The position numbers were made by a program, and so were the translations under genes. 64,000 bases of DNA from Anaerolineae bacterium (GTDB lineage Bacteria > Chloroflexota > Anaerolineae > Aggregatilineales > Phototrophicaceae). The notes beneath the pieces were generated by a model. It did not search any database, had not been told where the DNA came from, and was given only the letters and a program-made list of their open reading frames with translations. The first letter of the stretch is position 1, and the number at the start of each line of letters is the position of its first letter. The stretch covers positions 124,001 to 188,000 of the forward strand of contig JAJEBK010000022.1 of NCBI GenBank assembly GCA_022823945.1. Direction: 5' to 3'. Below, piece by piece: positions 27,381 through 35,290 of the stretch.

Positions 27381-27431
27381 ATTGGGCTTCGCAAACCGCC
27401 GCGGCACTTCCTTGTGAAAGGAGCCAACCAG

Positions 27432-28997
27432 ATGGAAATGAGCACAATTGCCAGCATCCAGGCGCAGGATGGCGGCGCTGGAATGGAAACTCATGCCGGG
27501 CGCGGCACAAACGATGCGAGCGCCGAAAACCTCACCACAACAGCAATTGTTCATTCCGGCCTGGATGACAACACCCGGAGCAACGCGCGCGAAAGCCTGC
27601 CACAATCCGATGATCCCGTGCGGATGTACCTGAAAGAAATCGGCCAGGTGCCGCTGTTGGACAGCAACCGCGAAATGTGGCTGAGCACGCAGATCGCCGC
27701 CGAACGACACCTGGAAGCGCTGCAAGACGACCTGGCCAGCTTTGACAAGCAAGGACCGGTGCCGCGCGAGCCCGACCACCTGGATGTAGAGCGCTTTGCC
27801 TATTTGCGCTTGCGGGAAGATTGGCAACTCCTGCAAGAATCGGCTGCCGCGCTGGAGACCGAAGCGCCAGATTTCTTCCGCGTGCTGGCAGAAACACAAG
27901 AGACGATCGCCAACTGGGACCGCGATGGGTTTTCGTACATTCGCACCTACCTCAGCCAGCGGCGATGGGGTAAAGACGAGAAGTGGGCGGGACTGGCGCG
28001 AGCCCTCTTCGCTGTTGTGCACGCGCTGTACCTCTTTCCATACGAGCATCAGACGCGTATGCAGCGTCATTTTCGCAAAGCGCAGGAGCTGCCCAGCCCG
28101 CTGGAGTTCGATTCATGGATCGAAGACACGCTTGATCCTGTCAGCCTGGCGAAGCAGCAGCAAGAGCAGGTCGAGCAGCATGCCGCGCTTTCTTCCGAAG
28201 CCTTGACTCGGGCTAATCTGCGCCTGGTGGTCAGCGTGGCGAAGCGCTACATGGGGCGGGGCATCAGCTTTCTCGATCTGATTCAAGAAGGCAATCTGGG
28301 CTTGCTGCGCGCGGTCAACAAGTTCGACCACACCAAAGGCTACAAGTTCAGCACCTATGCCACTTGGTGGATCCGCCAGTCGATCAGCCGCGCCATCGCC
28401 GACCAAGCCCGCACCATCCGCATCCCCGTACATATGGTCGATACCATCAATCGCATGATGCGTGTGCAGCGCGACCTCATCCAAACGCTGGGCGGAGAGC
28501 CGACCACCGAACAGATCGCGCTGGAAATGGACTTCCTTTCTGATGACGAGCGCCGGTTGATCAAACAGAGCAAGAAAAATGGCGATGATCCTGACATGCG
28601 CCTGGCTCGCAAACTTCGCCGAGCCACGCAAAAAGTCCGCCGCATCATGCGCATCAGCCAAGAACCAATGAGCCTGGATATGCCGGTCGGGCAAGAAGAC
28701 AGCAGCCAGTTGGGCGATTTCATCGAGGACGAAAATGCGCCCGGTCCTGTGGATTCGGCGGGCAAGCAACTGCTGAAAGAGCAGATCCGCGCGGCGCTGG
28801 GTGTATTGAGCGAACGCGAGCGCAATGTGCTGGACTTGCGCTTTGGCTTGACGAACGGACAAGACAATACGCTGGAAGAAGTCGGCAGCTTGCTCGGCGT
28901 AACGCGCGAACGGATTCGGCAGATCGAAGCCAAAGCCCTGCGGAAGCTGCGGCACCCCACCCGCTCGCGGCAGTTGCGCGATTACCTGGAAATGTAG
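27432..28997 (+). CDS. rpoD: RNA polymerase primary sigma factor
   Basis: Sigma-70 of 521 residues. Region 1.2 starts at [11 protein letters not shown] (61-71). A non-conserved stretch runs from about 72 to 257. Region 2 includes [16 protein letters not shown], then [16 protein letters not shown] and [13 protein letters not shown]. Region 4 ends with the helix-turn-helix [20 protein letters not shown] lysine/arginine-rich insert of about 30 residues (371-400) lies in region 3, between EMDFLS and KVRRIMRIS. Region 1.1 appears short or absent. The ATG at 27432 has AGGAG eight bases upstream and follows dnaG by about 50 bases. Confidence 0.95.
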   Translation: MEMSTIASIQAQDGGAGMETHAGRGTNDASAENLTTTAIVHSGLDDNTRSNARESLPQSDDPVRMYLKEIGQVPLLDSNREMWLSTQIAAERHLEALQDDLASFDKQGPVPREPDHLDVERFAYLRLREDWQLLQESAAALETEAPDFFRVLAETQETIANWDRDGFSYIRTYLSQRRWGKDEKWAGLARALFAVVHALYLFPYEHQTRMQRHFRKAQELPSPLEFDSWIEDTLDPVSLAKQQQEQVEQHAALSSEALTRANLRLVVSVAKRYMGRGISFLDLIQEGNLGLLRAVNKFDHTKGYKFSTYATWWIRQSISRAIADQARTIRIPVHMVDTINRMMRVQRDLIQTLGGEPTTEQIALEMDFLSDDERRLIKQSKKNGDDPDMRLARKLRRATQKVRRIMRISQEPMSLDMPVGQEDSSQLGDFIEDENAPGPVDSAGKQLLKEQIRAALGVLSERERNVLDLRFGLTNGQDNTLEEVGSLLGVTRERIRQIEAKALRKLRHPTRSRQLRDYLEM

Positions 28998-29023
28998 CCG
29001 CGGCTGCCAGAAAACTGGCTGGT

Positions 29024-29683
29024 ATGAAAATCGATGAGCTGCATAGCTGGCATCTCAGCCCCAAGGCGGCTGTGGCTCTGCAGCGCGACTTGGCGAAGCG
29101 CCTAGTCGACAATGCGCCGCTGGATTTGCAGCAGGTCCGCACAGTCGCGGGCGTGGATGTCAGTGTGCGTGGCGGCATGTCGCGAGCGGCGGTCGTCCTC
29201 ATGCGTTTGCCACAACTGACGATCGTCGAAACCGTCTGCGCAGCCGAAGAGACGCGCTTTCCCTACATCCCTGGCTTGCTGGCATTCCGCGAAGGACCCG
29301 TCGTGCTGGCGGCGCTGCGACGACTACAAATCGAGCCAGATGCTTTCCTCTTCGACGGCATGGGACAGATCCACCCGCGCAAAATGGGCATCGCGGCGCA
29401 TCTGGGCTTGTGGCTGGGGCGACCAACGATCGGCTGCGGCAAATCACATTACATCGGCGCTTATCAACTGCCCGCAGATGTCAAAGGCGCGCACAGCCGG
29501 CTAACTTATCGTGGTGAAGCGCTGGGTGTTGTTTTGCGCTCGCGTGCCAATGTCAAACCTGTCTATGTTTCGGTGGGGCATCTGGCGGATATCGAAAGCG
29601 CGGTCGAACTCACCCTGCGTTGCACAACGCGCTTTCGACTGCCCGAGCCCATCCGCGCCGCGCACAAGGCAGCCGCCCAATAA
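29024..29683 (+). CDS. nfi: Endonuclease V (deoxyinosine 3'-endonuclease)
   Basis: DNA repair nuclease of 219 residues that nicks near deoxyinosine. The family blocks are all present: AGVDVS with the catalytic aspartate near residue 44, FPYIPGLLAFREGP, DGMGQIHPRKMGIAAHLG and VSVGHLADIESA, then RLPEPIRAAH. The start lies 27 bases after rpoD. A five-base hairpin GCCAG-AAAA-CTGGC (29006-29019) sits directly before it, and no clear ribosome site is visible, so coupling to rpoD or weak translation is likely. Confidence 0.92.
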   Translation: MKIDELHSWHLSPKAAVALQRDLAKRLVDNAPLDLQQVRTVAGVDVSVRGGMSRAAVVLMRLPQLTIVETVCAAEETRFPYIPGLLAFREGPVVLAALRRLQIEPDAFLFDGMGQIHPRKMGIAAHLGLWLGRPTIGCGKSHYIGAYQLPADVKGAHSRLTYRGEALGVVLRSRANVKPVYVSVGHLADIESAVELTLRCTTRFRLPEPIRAAHKAAAQ

Positions 29684-29688
29684 CCCTG

Positions 29689-30831
29689 CTAGCTTTGGCT
29701 CAACAACTCGTGATACAGCGCGATCGTGTCCTTGCAGACGCGCGAAAGGGTGAAGCCTTCCAGCACAATCTGCCGGCCCGCCGCGCCCATGCGCCGGCAG
29801 GTTTCGGGGTCGTCCAATAGCTTCTGTACCGCCACGGTCAGCGCCTCGGTATCGCCAGGCGGCACGAGACGGCCGTTGACTCCCTCGCGCACGATTTCGC
29901 GGCAGCCAGGCGTGTCGGTGGTGACGCAGGCGCGCGCGCAGGCAGCGGCTTCGATCAAAACCTTGGGCACGCCTTCGCCATAGGTCGATGGCAAGCAGAC
30001 GAGGCGGCTTTCGGCATAAACGGCTGGCATATCTGTTTGCTTGCCTTGCCACTCAATCAGCCCTTCGTTCTGCCAGGCCACCAACTGCCTTGCGGGCACA
30101 CTCAGCGGACTGGTGGGCTCTGCATAGCCGACAACGCGGAAGATCGCTCGTCTTCGCAAACGCCGCGCCACTTCCACAAAGTCGCCCAGGCCCTTCTGCC
30201 ACAGCAAGCGCCCGGCATACAGAACCACCGGCAAATCGGCGATTGGCTCTTCCGCCGGGCAGAAGATTGTTTCGTCGACGCCCGACCCGCGGATGAGTCG
30301 TGTTCGCCCGCGGTCGACCAAGCCGCGTTGGATGAAAAGCCGTTGATCGTCCGGATTTTGAAAGATGATGCGGCTGCCAGCCCCGGCCAAAGCCAGTTTG
30401 AAAGCCGGTGCGGACAAACGGTCGATCAGCCGCGCTTTGAACCCATCGCCAGCGAACACATAGCCCAGCCCACTCATCGCATTGACTACCGCTCCCGGCT
30501 TGCAGAGTCGGGCAGCTATCCCGCCATAGAGCACCGGTTTGATGCTGACATGATGCAGCAGATCGGGCTGCAACCGCGCGTACAACCGGCACAGCGACAA
30601 CAGAGTCCGCAGCTCGTGCAGCGGGTTGGTGCCGTGCTGGCTGAAGGGCAGAGGATGAAAAGGCAGATAGGCCGCCTTGATGCGCGTTACCGATGCGGTG
30701 TCATCGCCAGAGGTCGCCACCGAGACGCGAAAGCCTGCCTCGCGCGCCGCCAGCGCCAGCTCCAGGCGATGCGACACAAAAAAGCGCGGGATATTCACCA
30801 CAAAGAGCAGGCTGGGTCGCTCGTCAGGCAA
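29689..30831 (-). CDS. Glycosyltransferase family 4 protein
   Basis: GT-B glycosyltransferase of 380 residues. The N-terminal domain begins with a Rossmann-like strand and keeps the motif HHVSIKPVLYGGIAAR. The C-terminal nucleotide-sugar domain has YAGRLLWQKGLGDFVEVARRL and the E-x7-E motif in YGEGVPKVLIEAAA. It resembles enzymes that add sugars to capsule, lipopolysaccharide-like or lipid-linked glycans. It is convergent with endonuclease V, five bases apart, and followed upstream by a small membrane protein gene on the same strand. Confidence 0.88.
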   Translation of the reverse strand: MPDERPSLLFVVNIPRFFVSHRLELALAAREAGFRVSVATSGDDTASVTRIKAAYLPFHPLPFSQHGTNPLHELRTLLSLCRLYARLQPDLLHHVSIKPVLYGGIAARLCKPGAVVNAMSGLGYVFAGDGFKARLIDRLSAPAFKLALAGAGSRIIFQNPDDQRLFIQRGLVDRGRTRLIRGSGVDETIFCPAEEPIADLPVVLYAGRLLWQKGLGDFVEVARRLRRRAIFRVVGYAEPTSPLSVPARQLVAWQNEGLIEWQGKQTDMPAVYAESRLVCLPSTYGEGVPKVLIEAAACARACVTTDTPGCREIVREGVNGRLVPPGDTEALTVAVQKLLDDPETCRRMGAAGRQIVLEGFTLSRVCKDTIALYHELLSQS

Positions 30832-30863
30832 GGCAAATCCTCTTGCTGGCTGCGCAGCCCGCG

Positions 30864-31379
30864 TCAGTCCGGCTCGTCAAAGTCGAACAACTGCACTTCG
30901 CTGGTATCATCGACGCCCGCGATGCTGCCGCTGAGCGCCTCGACCGGCGTGTGCTGGGCAAGTTTCGCGCCAGCCAGCACATACACCAGCACGCCAACCG
31001 ACGAAAGCGCAAAGCTCGCCAAAATGCCCACCATCTGCAGCTGCCCGAAGAAAAAATCGCTGGCATCATCGCGAATATGCGAGCCAAAGCCGACAATATC
31101 GGCCAAGCCCGCCATCGCCGCGAACAAGATGCCCGTGATCGCCAGACGAACGCCGATCTGTTGGCTGAGTGTGGCTGGCACGCCCAGGAAAAATATGCAC
31201 TTCAGGTAAATCATCGCGCCCAGCACCAGAAATCCGTAGCCGGCCACGATCATCAGCACCTGCACAAGACCGATGCCCGCCGCCGTCGCCGCGCCAGTTA
31301 CGCCGGGGAATAGGCCCATGAAACAGATCATCGCGCCCAAAGCGCCCAAAGCTATGCCAATCTGTGAAAATCGCCACAT
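30864..31379 (-). CDS. Four-span membrane protein of unknown function
   Basis: Protein of 171 residues with four clear hydrophobic segments (about 7-30, 38-60, 75-97 and 117-140) and an acidic C-terminus (DDTSEVQLFDFDEPD). No family is recognised. It lies six bases after the end of the M19 homologue on the same strand and 32 bases before the glycosyltransferase, so the three are probably one transcript. Confidence 0.6.
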   Translation of the reverse strand: MWRFSQIGIALGALGAMICFMGLFPGVTGAATAAGIGLVQVLMIVAGYGFLVLGAMIYLKCIFFLGVPATLSQQIGVRLAITGILFAAMAGLADIVGFGSHIRDDASDFFFGQLQMVGILASFALSSVGVLVYVLAGAKLAQHTPVEALSGSIAGVDDTSEVQLFDFDEPD

Positions 31380-31385
31380 GACTTC

Positions 31386-32453
31386 TTATCCGTCCGCCAG
31401 GCTTTCTCGCAGTTTGCGCAGCATATTGCCGCCCAGGATGGCTGCCGTCTCGTCATCAGAAAAGCCGCGTTCGCCCAAGGCATCCCGCAGCAGCCACAAA
31501 TCGCAGGTGGTATCAATCTCCGCAGGCAGCCTGCTGTAGGCATAACCGCCGTCGATGTCGCTGCCCAGGCCGACATGCGCAGCGCTGCCCACCAGTTGGC
31601 AGACATGGTCTACGGCATCGACCCAGTGCGAGAGTGTAACTCGCCGCTTGGGGTCGCTGGGATGCCAGTCGCGCCGCAGGTACCGATTATACAGCATTAT
31701 ACCCATGACGCCGTCACGCTGGCACAGTTGCTGGATCAACGCGTCGGACAGGCAACGCGGATGATCATAGATGCGCCGCGGGCTGGTGTGGCTGGCGATG
31801 ATCGCGCCTTCATATCGTTCAATGGCCGCCGCAGCCGCGCGTTCTGGCAGCCTGGCGATATCCAGCAGGATATGAAAACCCTCCAGCGCTTCCAGCAATT
31901 CGTAACCGAGCAAAGTCAGATCGCCAGCTTCTCCCGCGCCCGTCACATAACGATTGCCGCTCCAAGCCGGCGCCACGATGCGCACGCCGCGTTCCAGCCA
32001 CTCTTCAATTTGCTTCGGCTCGCTGACTGGCGCTGCGCCCTGCAGCAAAGGCACGATGCCCTGCAGTCGTCCGCCGATATCATCTTTCGCTAGCCACGAC
32101 TCCAACACCTCGTCCAGATCTTGCAAACACAAGACGAGGCGTATCTGCTGATTGTCGTCTGCCAGGCGCTGATAATGCTCCAGTTGCCAGCGCGCAATTC
32201 TTTGCGCATCAGCCTGTCCACGGCTGGTGTAGCGCGCCCAGGCTGGCAATCCCGGCGCCGCCTCGTCCCATACCTGTATGCCGCCGAAGACCAACGCCAC
32301 CCGTCCCAGCAGGTTGTCGCGCAGGCTGGTGGTCGCCGGGGGAAAAGTTGGATTCGTTTGCGCGCGGCGCTGCAGCCATGCCCAGCTGGCATAATCTCGC
32401 CCCAGCTGCAAGGCGTTTGGCGCGATATTCTGGGTGGCATCGACGATGATCAT
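31386..32453 (-). CDS. Membrane dipeptidase (M19) homologue lacking most metal ligands
   Basis: Protein of 355 residues with the overall M19 renal-dipeptidase pattern, including GLGSDIDG near residue 291 and the C-terminal GNMLRKL. The metal ligands known for the family are mostly changed: the N-terminal HxD motif reads DATQN, the central glutamate motif reads LQGAAP, and the first of the two histidines reads DIAR; only the histidine of ASHTSPR remains. The protein is therefore unlikely to be a normal zinc dipeptidase and may be a binding protein or have a different activity. It is divergent from the ABC-F gene across 78 bases. Confidence 0.75.
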   Translation of the reverse strand: MIIVDATQNIAPNALQLGRDYASWAWLQRRAQTNPTFPPATTSLRDNLLGRVALVFGGIQVWDEAAPGLPAWARYTSRGQADAQRIARWQLEHYQRLADDNQQIRLVLCLQDLDEVLESWLAKDDIGGRLQGIVPLLQGAAPVSEPKQIEEWLERGVRIVAPAWSGNRYVTGAGEAGDLTLLGYELLEALEGFHILLDIARLPERAAAAAIERYEGAIIASHTSPRRIYDHPRCLSDALIQQLCQRDGVMGIMLYNRYLRRDWHPSDPKRRVTLSHWVDAVDHVCQLVGSAAHVGLGSDIDGGYAYSRLPAEIDTTCDLWLLRDALGERGFSDDETAAILGGNMLRKLRESLADG

Positions 32454-32531
32454 GACAGCCCAAGTCTACACGGTCTGCAAAGCCTGTGGTACAAGGGACT
32501 GTATCAGCACAGCCTTGAGCCGCCAATCTTT

Positions 32532-34178
32532 ATGCGCATCATTCAGTTGCACAACGCCGGCGTCAACTTCGCCGGGCGCGAGCTATATCGTGGCATCTCG
32601 TTGGACATTAACGACCGCGATCGCATCGCCTTGGTAGGTCCCAATGGCGCGGGCAAATCCACACTCTTCAAGCTGCTGCTGGGCGAACTTGACGCCGACA
32701 GCGGGCACATCACGCGCCGGCCGCATGTGCGCATCGCCGGCTTGCCACAAGATATCGAGCTACCTGCCGAAGAGACCTTGCTGCATACCGCGCTGGTCAA
32801 ACCACCTGAGCTGGCGGCCACGGAAAAGATATTGACCGAGATAGAAACCCGGCTGGCAGACCCGGCTGTCTACAGCGATGCCTCTCGACTGGCAGCAACG
32901 TTGGAAGCGCACGAAGCCCAACTGGCGCGCTATGAACAGATGAACGGGCATCGACACGCCAGCCATGTGCGCGAGCTGCTGGCCATGCTTGGCTTTGACG
33001 AAGATGACTATGTACGGCGCAACGAAAGCTTGTCGGGCGGACAAAAGAAGCTGGTTGCGCTGACGCAGTTGGCGGTTGCCGCGCCCGATCTGCTGCTGCT
33101 GGACGAACCGGACAACCACCTCGACCTGAATGGCAAACACCAGTTGGAACAGTTCATCCACAGCTACCGCGGCGCTGTCGTCATCATTTCGCACGACCGC
33201 TATTTGTTGGACGAAGTAGCCACGCAGACCGTCGAACTGGAAGATGGCAAACTGATCACCTATCACGGCAATTATTCCTATTACATCAACGAGCGCGAAC
33301 GCCGCCGCCTGCGTCAACAGCAGCAATATGTAACGCAGCAGAAAGAGATCGCTCGCCTGGAAGAAATGATCGAGCGCTTTGAACGTTGGGCGCGCCAGGT
33401 ACTCAGCCGCAAGCACATGTTGGCAGCCCGTCAACGCCGGCGCATGCTGCAGAAAATGCACGACCGCGGCGAAATTATCGAGAAAGTGGGCGAACAAAGG
33501 TTGATGGACTTCAAGGTGGCAGGCTGGCGCGGCAGCAAAAATGTGCTGGAACTGCGCCGGCTGTGCATGGCTTTTGATGATGAGCCGCTCTTTCTGGATG
33601 CCGATCTGCTCATTCAGCATGGCGAGCGCGTCGGCATCATCGGCGGCAACGGCGCGGGCAAGACTGTCTTGCTCAAGCTCGTCCTGGGCGAACTGCAGCC
33701 GACTTTGGGCGAGGTCAGAGTGGGACCCAGCGTACGCATCGGCTATTATTCGCAAGAGCATCAGACTCTGGCTGGCTGGCTGGAAAACACGCCATTGCAA
33801 TTGATCCGCAGCATACAAAACAGCAGTGAATCCAACGCGGTGTCTTTTTTGCTGGGCATGGCATTCAGCTATCAGCAGGCGCATCAGCCCATTGGCAGCT
33901 TGTCAGGCGGCGAACGCAGTCGCCTGCAGTTGGCGCTGGTCATGCTGCAAGAGCCGAATCTGCTGTTGCTGGACGAGCCGACCAACAACCTGGATATCGC
34001 CTCGGTTGAAGTGCTGGAAGGCGCGCTGGACGAATTTGTCGGCACAGTCGTCATCGTCTCGCACGACCGCTACTTCCTCGACCAGACCGTCGACCGGCTT
34101 GTCGAACTGCGCGCGGGCGAATTGCGCGAATATCAGGGCGGCTATACCGAATACCTGCAGGCGACCGGGCGTCTGTAA
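32532..34178 (+). CDS. ABC-F family ATPase (ribosome-associated)
   Basis: Protein of 548 residues with two ABC domains and no membrane part. Both Walker A motifs are present (GPNGAGKST and GGNGAGKTV), as are both signatures (LSGGQKK and LSGGERSR) and both Walker B motifs (LLLLDEPDNHLDL and LLLLDEPTNNLDI). The linker between the domains is long, helical and very basic, as in ABC-F factors that bind the ribosomal E site. ABC-F proteins act in translation or antibiotic protection; which one cannot be told here. The start at 32532 lacks a strong ribosome site. Confidence 0.92.
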   Translation: MRIIQLHNAGVNFAGRELYRGISLDINDRDRIALVGPNGAGKSTLFKLLLGELDADSGHITRRPHVRIAGLPQDIELPAEETLLHTALVKPPELAATEKILTEIETRLADPAVYSDASRLAATLEAHEAQLARYEQMNGHRHASHVRELLAMLGFDEDDYVRRNESLSGGQKKLVALTQLAVAAPDLLLLDEPDNHLDLNGKHQLEQFIHSYRGAVVIISHDRYLLDEVATQTVELEDGKLITYHGNYSYYINERERRRLRQQQQYVTQQKEIARLEEMIERFERWARQVLSRKHMLAARQRRRMLQKMHDRGEIIEKVGEQRLMDFKVAGWRGSKNVLELRRLCMAFDDEPLFLDADLLIQHGERVGIIGGNGAGKTVLLKLVLGELQPTLGEVRVGPSVRIGYYSQEHQTLAGWLENTPLQLIRSIQNSSESNAVSFLLGMAFSYQQAHQPIGSLSGGERSRLQLALVMLQEPNLLLLDEPTNNLDIASVEVLEGALDEFVGTVVIVSHDRYFLDQTVDRLVELRAGELREYQGGYTEYLQATGRL

Positions 34179-34184
34179 CCCGAT

Positions 34185-34985
34185 TTAGAGGTCGGCGGGC
34201 CGAGCCCGGATCACCGCGCCGGGAATCGTGAAAGAGAAGTCATCGCTGCTGATCTGCGCGGGCAACCCGAAGTCCCGGCGGATGTCTGCGGACGCGCCGA
34301 CGAAGAGCGATTTGATCATGTCGCGATTGGCTCGAGATGTGCGCATGCGCCGCGTCCATGTCCCGAAGTGCAGGCTGAGCTCGAAATGTTCCAGCACCGC
34401 CGCCACGAAACCAGCCGCTCGCAGCATCGCCAGCCATTCAGAGGCGCGGTAGTCGCGGACATGTGATGGGTCGCGCAGCAATTCGATGGTCTGCAAAAAG
34501 GTATCCTGGGCATACTCCTCGCTGGCCATGATATCGCTGATGACGAAGACGCCCGTTGGCTTCAGCACGCGCCGAAACTCCACAAGCGCCCGTTCAGGTT
34601 GTTGCCAGTGGTGCGCGCTGTAACGGGTGGCGACAATGTCAAAGCTGGCGGCGGGGTAGGGCAGTTGCTCCACATCCGCTTGCTGCAGCGCCAGGTTGTC
34701 CACGCCGCGTTCACAGGCCAGCGCTTCCACCTGGTCGAGCATGGCGCGCGTAAAGTCACAGGCGAAGACCTTGCCTGCGCGCCGCGCCAAAGCCAGGGCG
34801 GTGTGTCCAGCTCCACAGCCCGCGTCCAGAGCCAGCCTGTCTGCCTGCGGGTCGGCAGCCGCGACCAGCAAATCGAGATCGGCGCCCGCGGCATGGACTT
34901 TGCTGGTGCGATAATTGGCGGCGACATCGGCGAATTGACGTTGCACATGGCTCTTTACATCCGCGACCCGTGCCGGCGGGGTCAT
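34185..34985 (-). CDS. Class I SAM-dependent methyltransferase
   Basis: Methyltransferase of 266 residues of the UbiE/Methyltransf_11 type. Motif I is LDAGCGAGHTALALA near residues 53-67; motif II is within ACDFTRAML, and the post-motif PYPAASFDIV follows. The substrate cannot be deduced. It is convergent with the ABC-F gene, six bases apart, and divergent from rpoB across the 305-base rpoB leader. Confidence 0.85.
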   Translation of the reverse strand: MTPPARVADVKSHVQRQFADVAANYRTSKVHAAGADLDLLVAAADPQADRLALDAGCGAGHTALALARRAGKVFACDFTRAMLDQVEALACERGVDNLALQQADVEQLPYPAASFDIVATRYSAHHWQQPERALVEFRRVLKPTGVFVISDIMASEEYAQDTFLQTIELLRDPSHVRDYRASEWLAMLRAAGFVAAVLEHFELSLHFGTWTRRMRTSRANRDMIKSLFVGASADIRRDFGLPAQISSDDFSFTIPGAVIRARPADL

Positions 34986-35025
34986 GGAGTGAGGTCAATT
35001 CTGCCGGTAAAAGCCAAAAAGCCCC

Positions 35026-35053
35026 TTGCCATTGTCGGCGAATGTGTTAGACT
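35026..35053 (+). promoter_or_regulatory. rpoB promoter candidate 1
   Basis: TTGCCA (35026-35031), a 16-base spacer and TAGACT (35048-35053). The sequence TGTGTTAGACTA around this -10 box also occurs before the DUF4013 gene (near 5105-5116), which supports its use as a -10 region. Confidence 0.4.
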
Positions 35054-35095
35054 ATTCACAACATCTCCTGATATCAAACAGCCTCAGGGTTTGCC

Positions 35096-35125
35096 TTGAC
35101 AACACCTTTGGTATTCTTGTACGCT
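35096..35125 (+). promoter_or_regulatory. rpoB promoter candidate 2
   Basis: A perfect TTGACA (35096-35101), an 18-base spacer and the weaker TACGCT (35120-35125). It would give a leader of about 160 bases before rpoB. Confidence 0.45.
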
Positions 35126-35290
35126 TCAGGTTTGCAGTCTTCTTGTCGTCACGCAGTTGCGGATACATGAAAACCGACCACGACAATTTGTGTTGGTTGT
35201 TTTTTCATCGTCTCACCATTCCGTGTGGCGCGATAAACGCGTCGATGCCCGCCCCCAGCCGAGTCCAGAGTCCAGCCAAGGAGCCGCGCC

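Larger units (their letters stand above)
34986..35290 (+). other. rpoB leader region (305 bases)
   Basis: This gap lies between the divergent methyltransferase gene and rpoB. It holds two promoter-like sequences facing rpoB (listed separately), a T-rich stretch near 35195-35205 and AAGGAG at 35279-35284 before the TTG start. No ribosomal-protein gene is present and no attenuator hairpin could be recognised with confidence. Confidence 0.6.

Noticed and set aside
32121-32531. N-terminal extension of the ABC-F protein
   Set aside because: It lies over the divergent M19 gene and is unlike any ABC-F N-terminus; the ABC domain begins right after the ATG at 32532.
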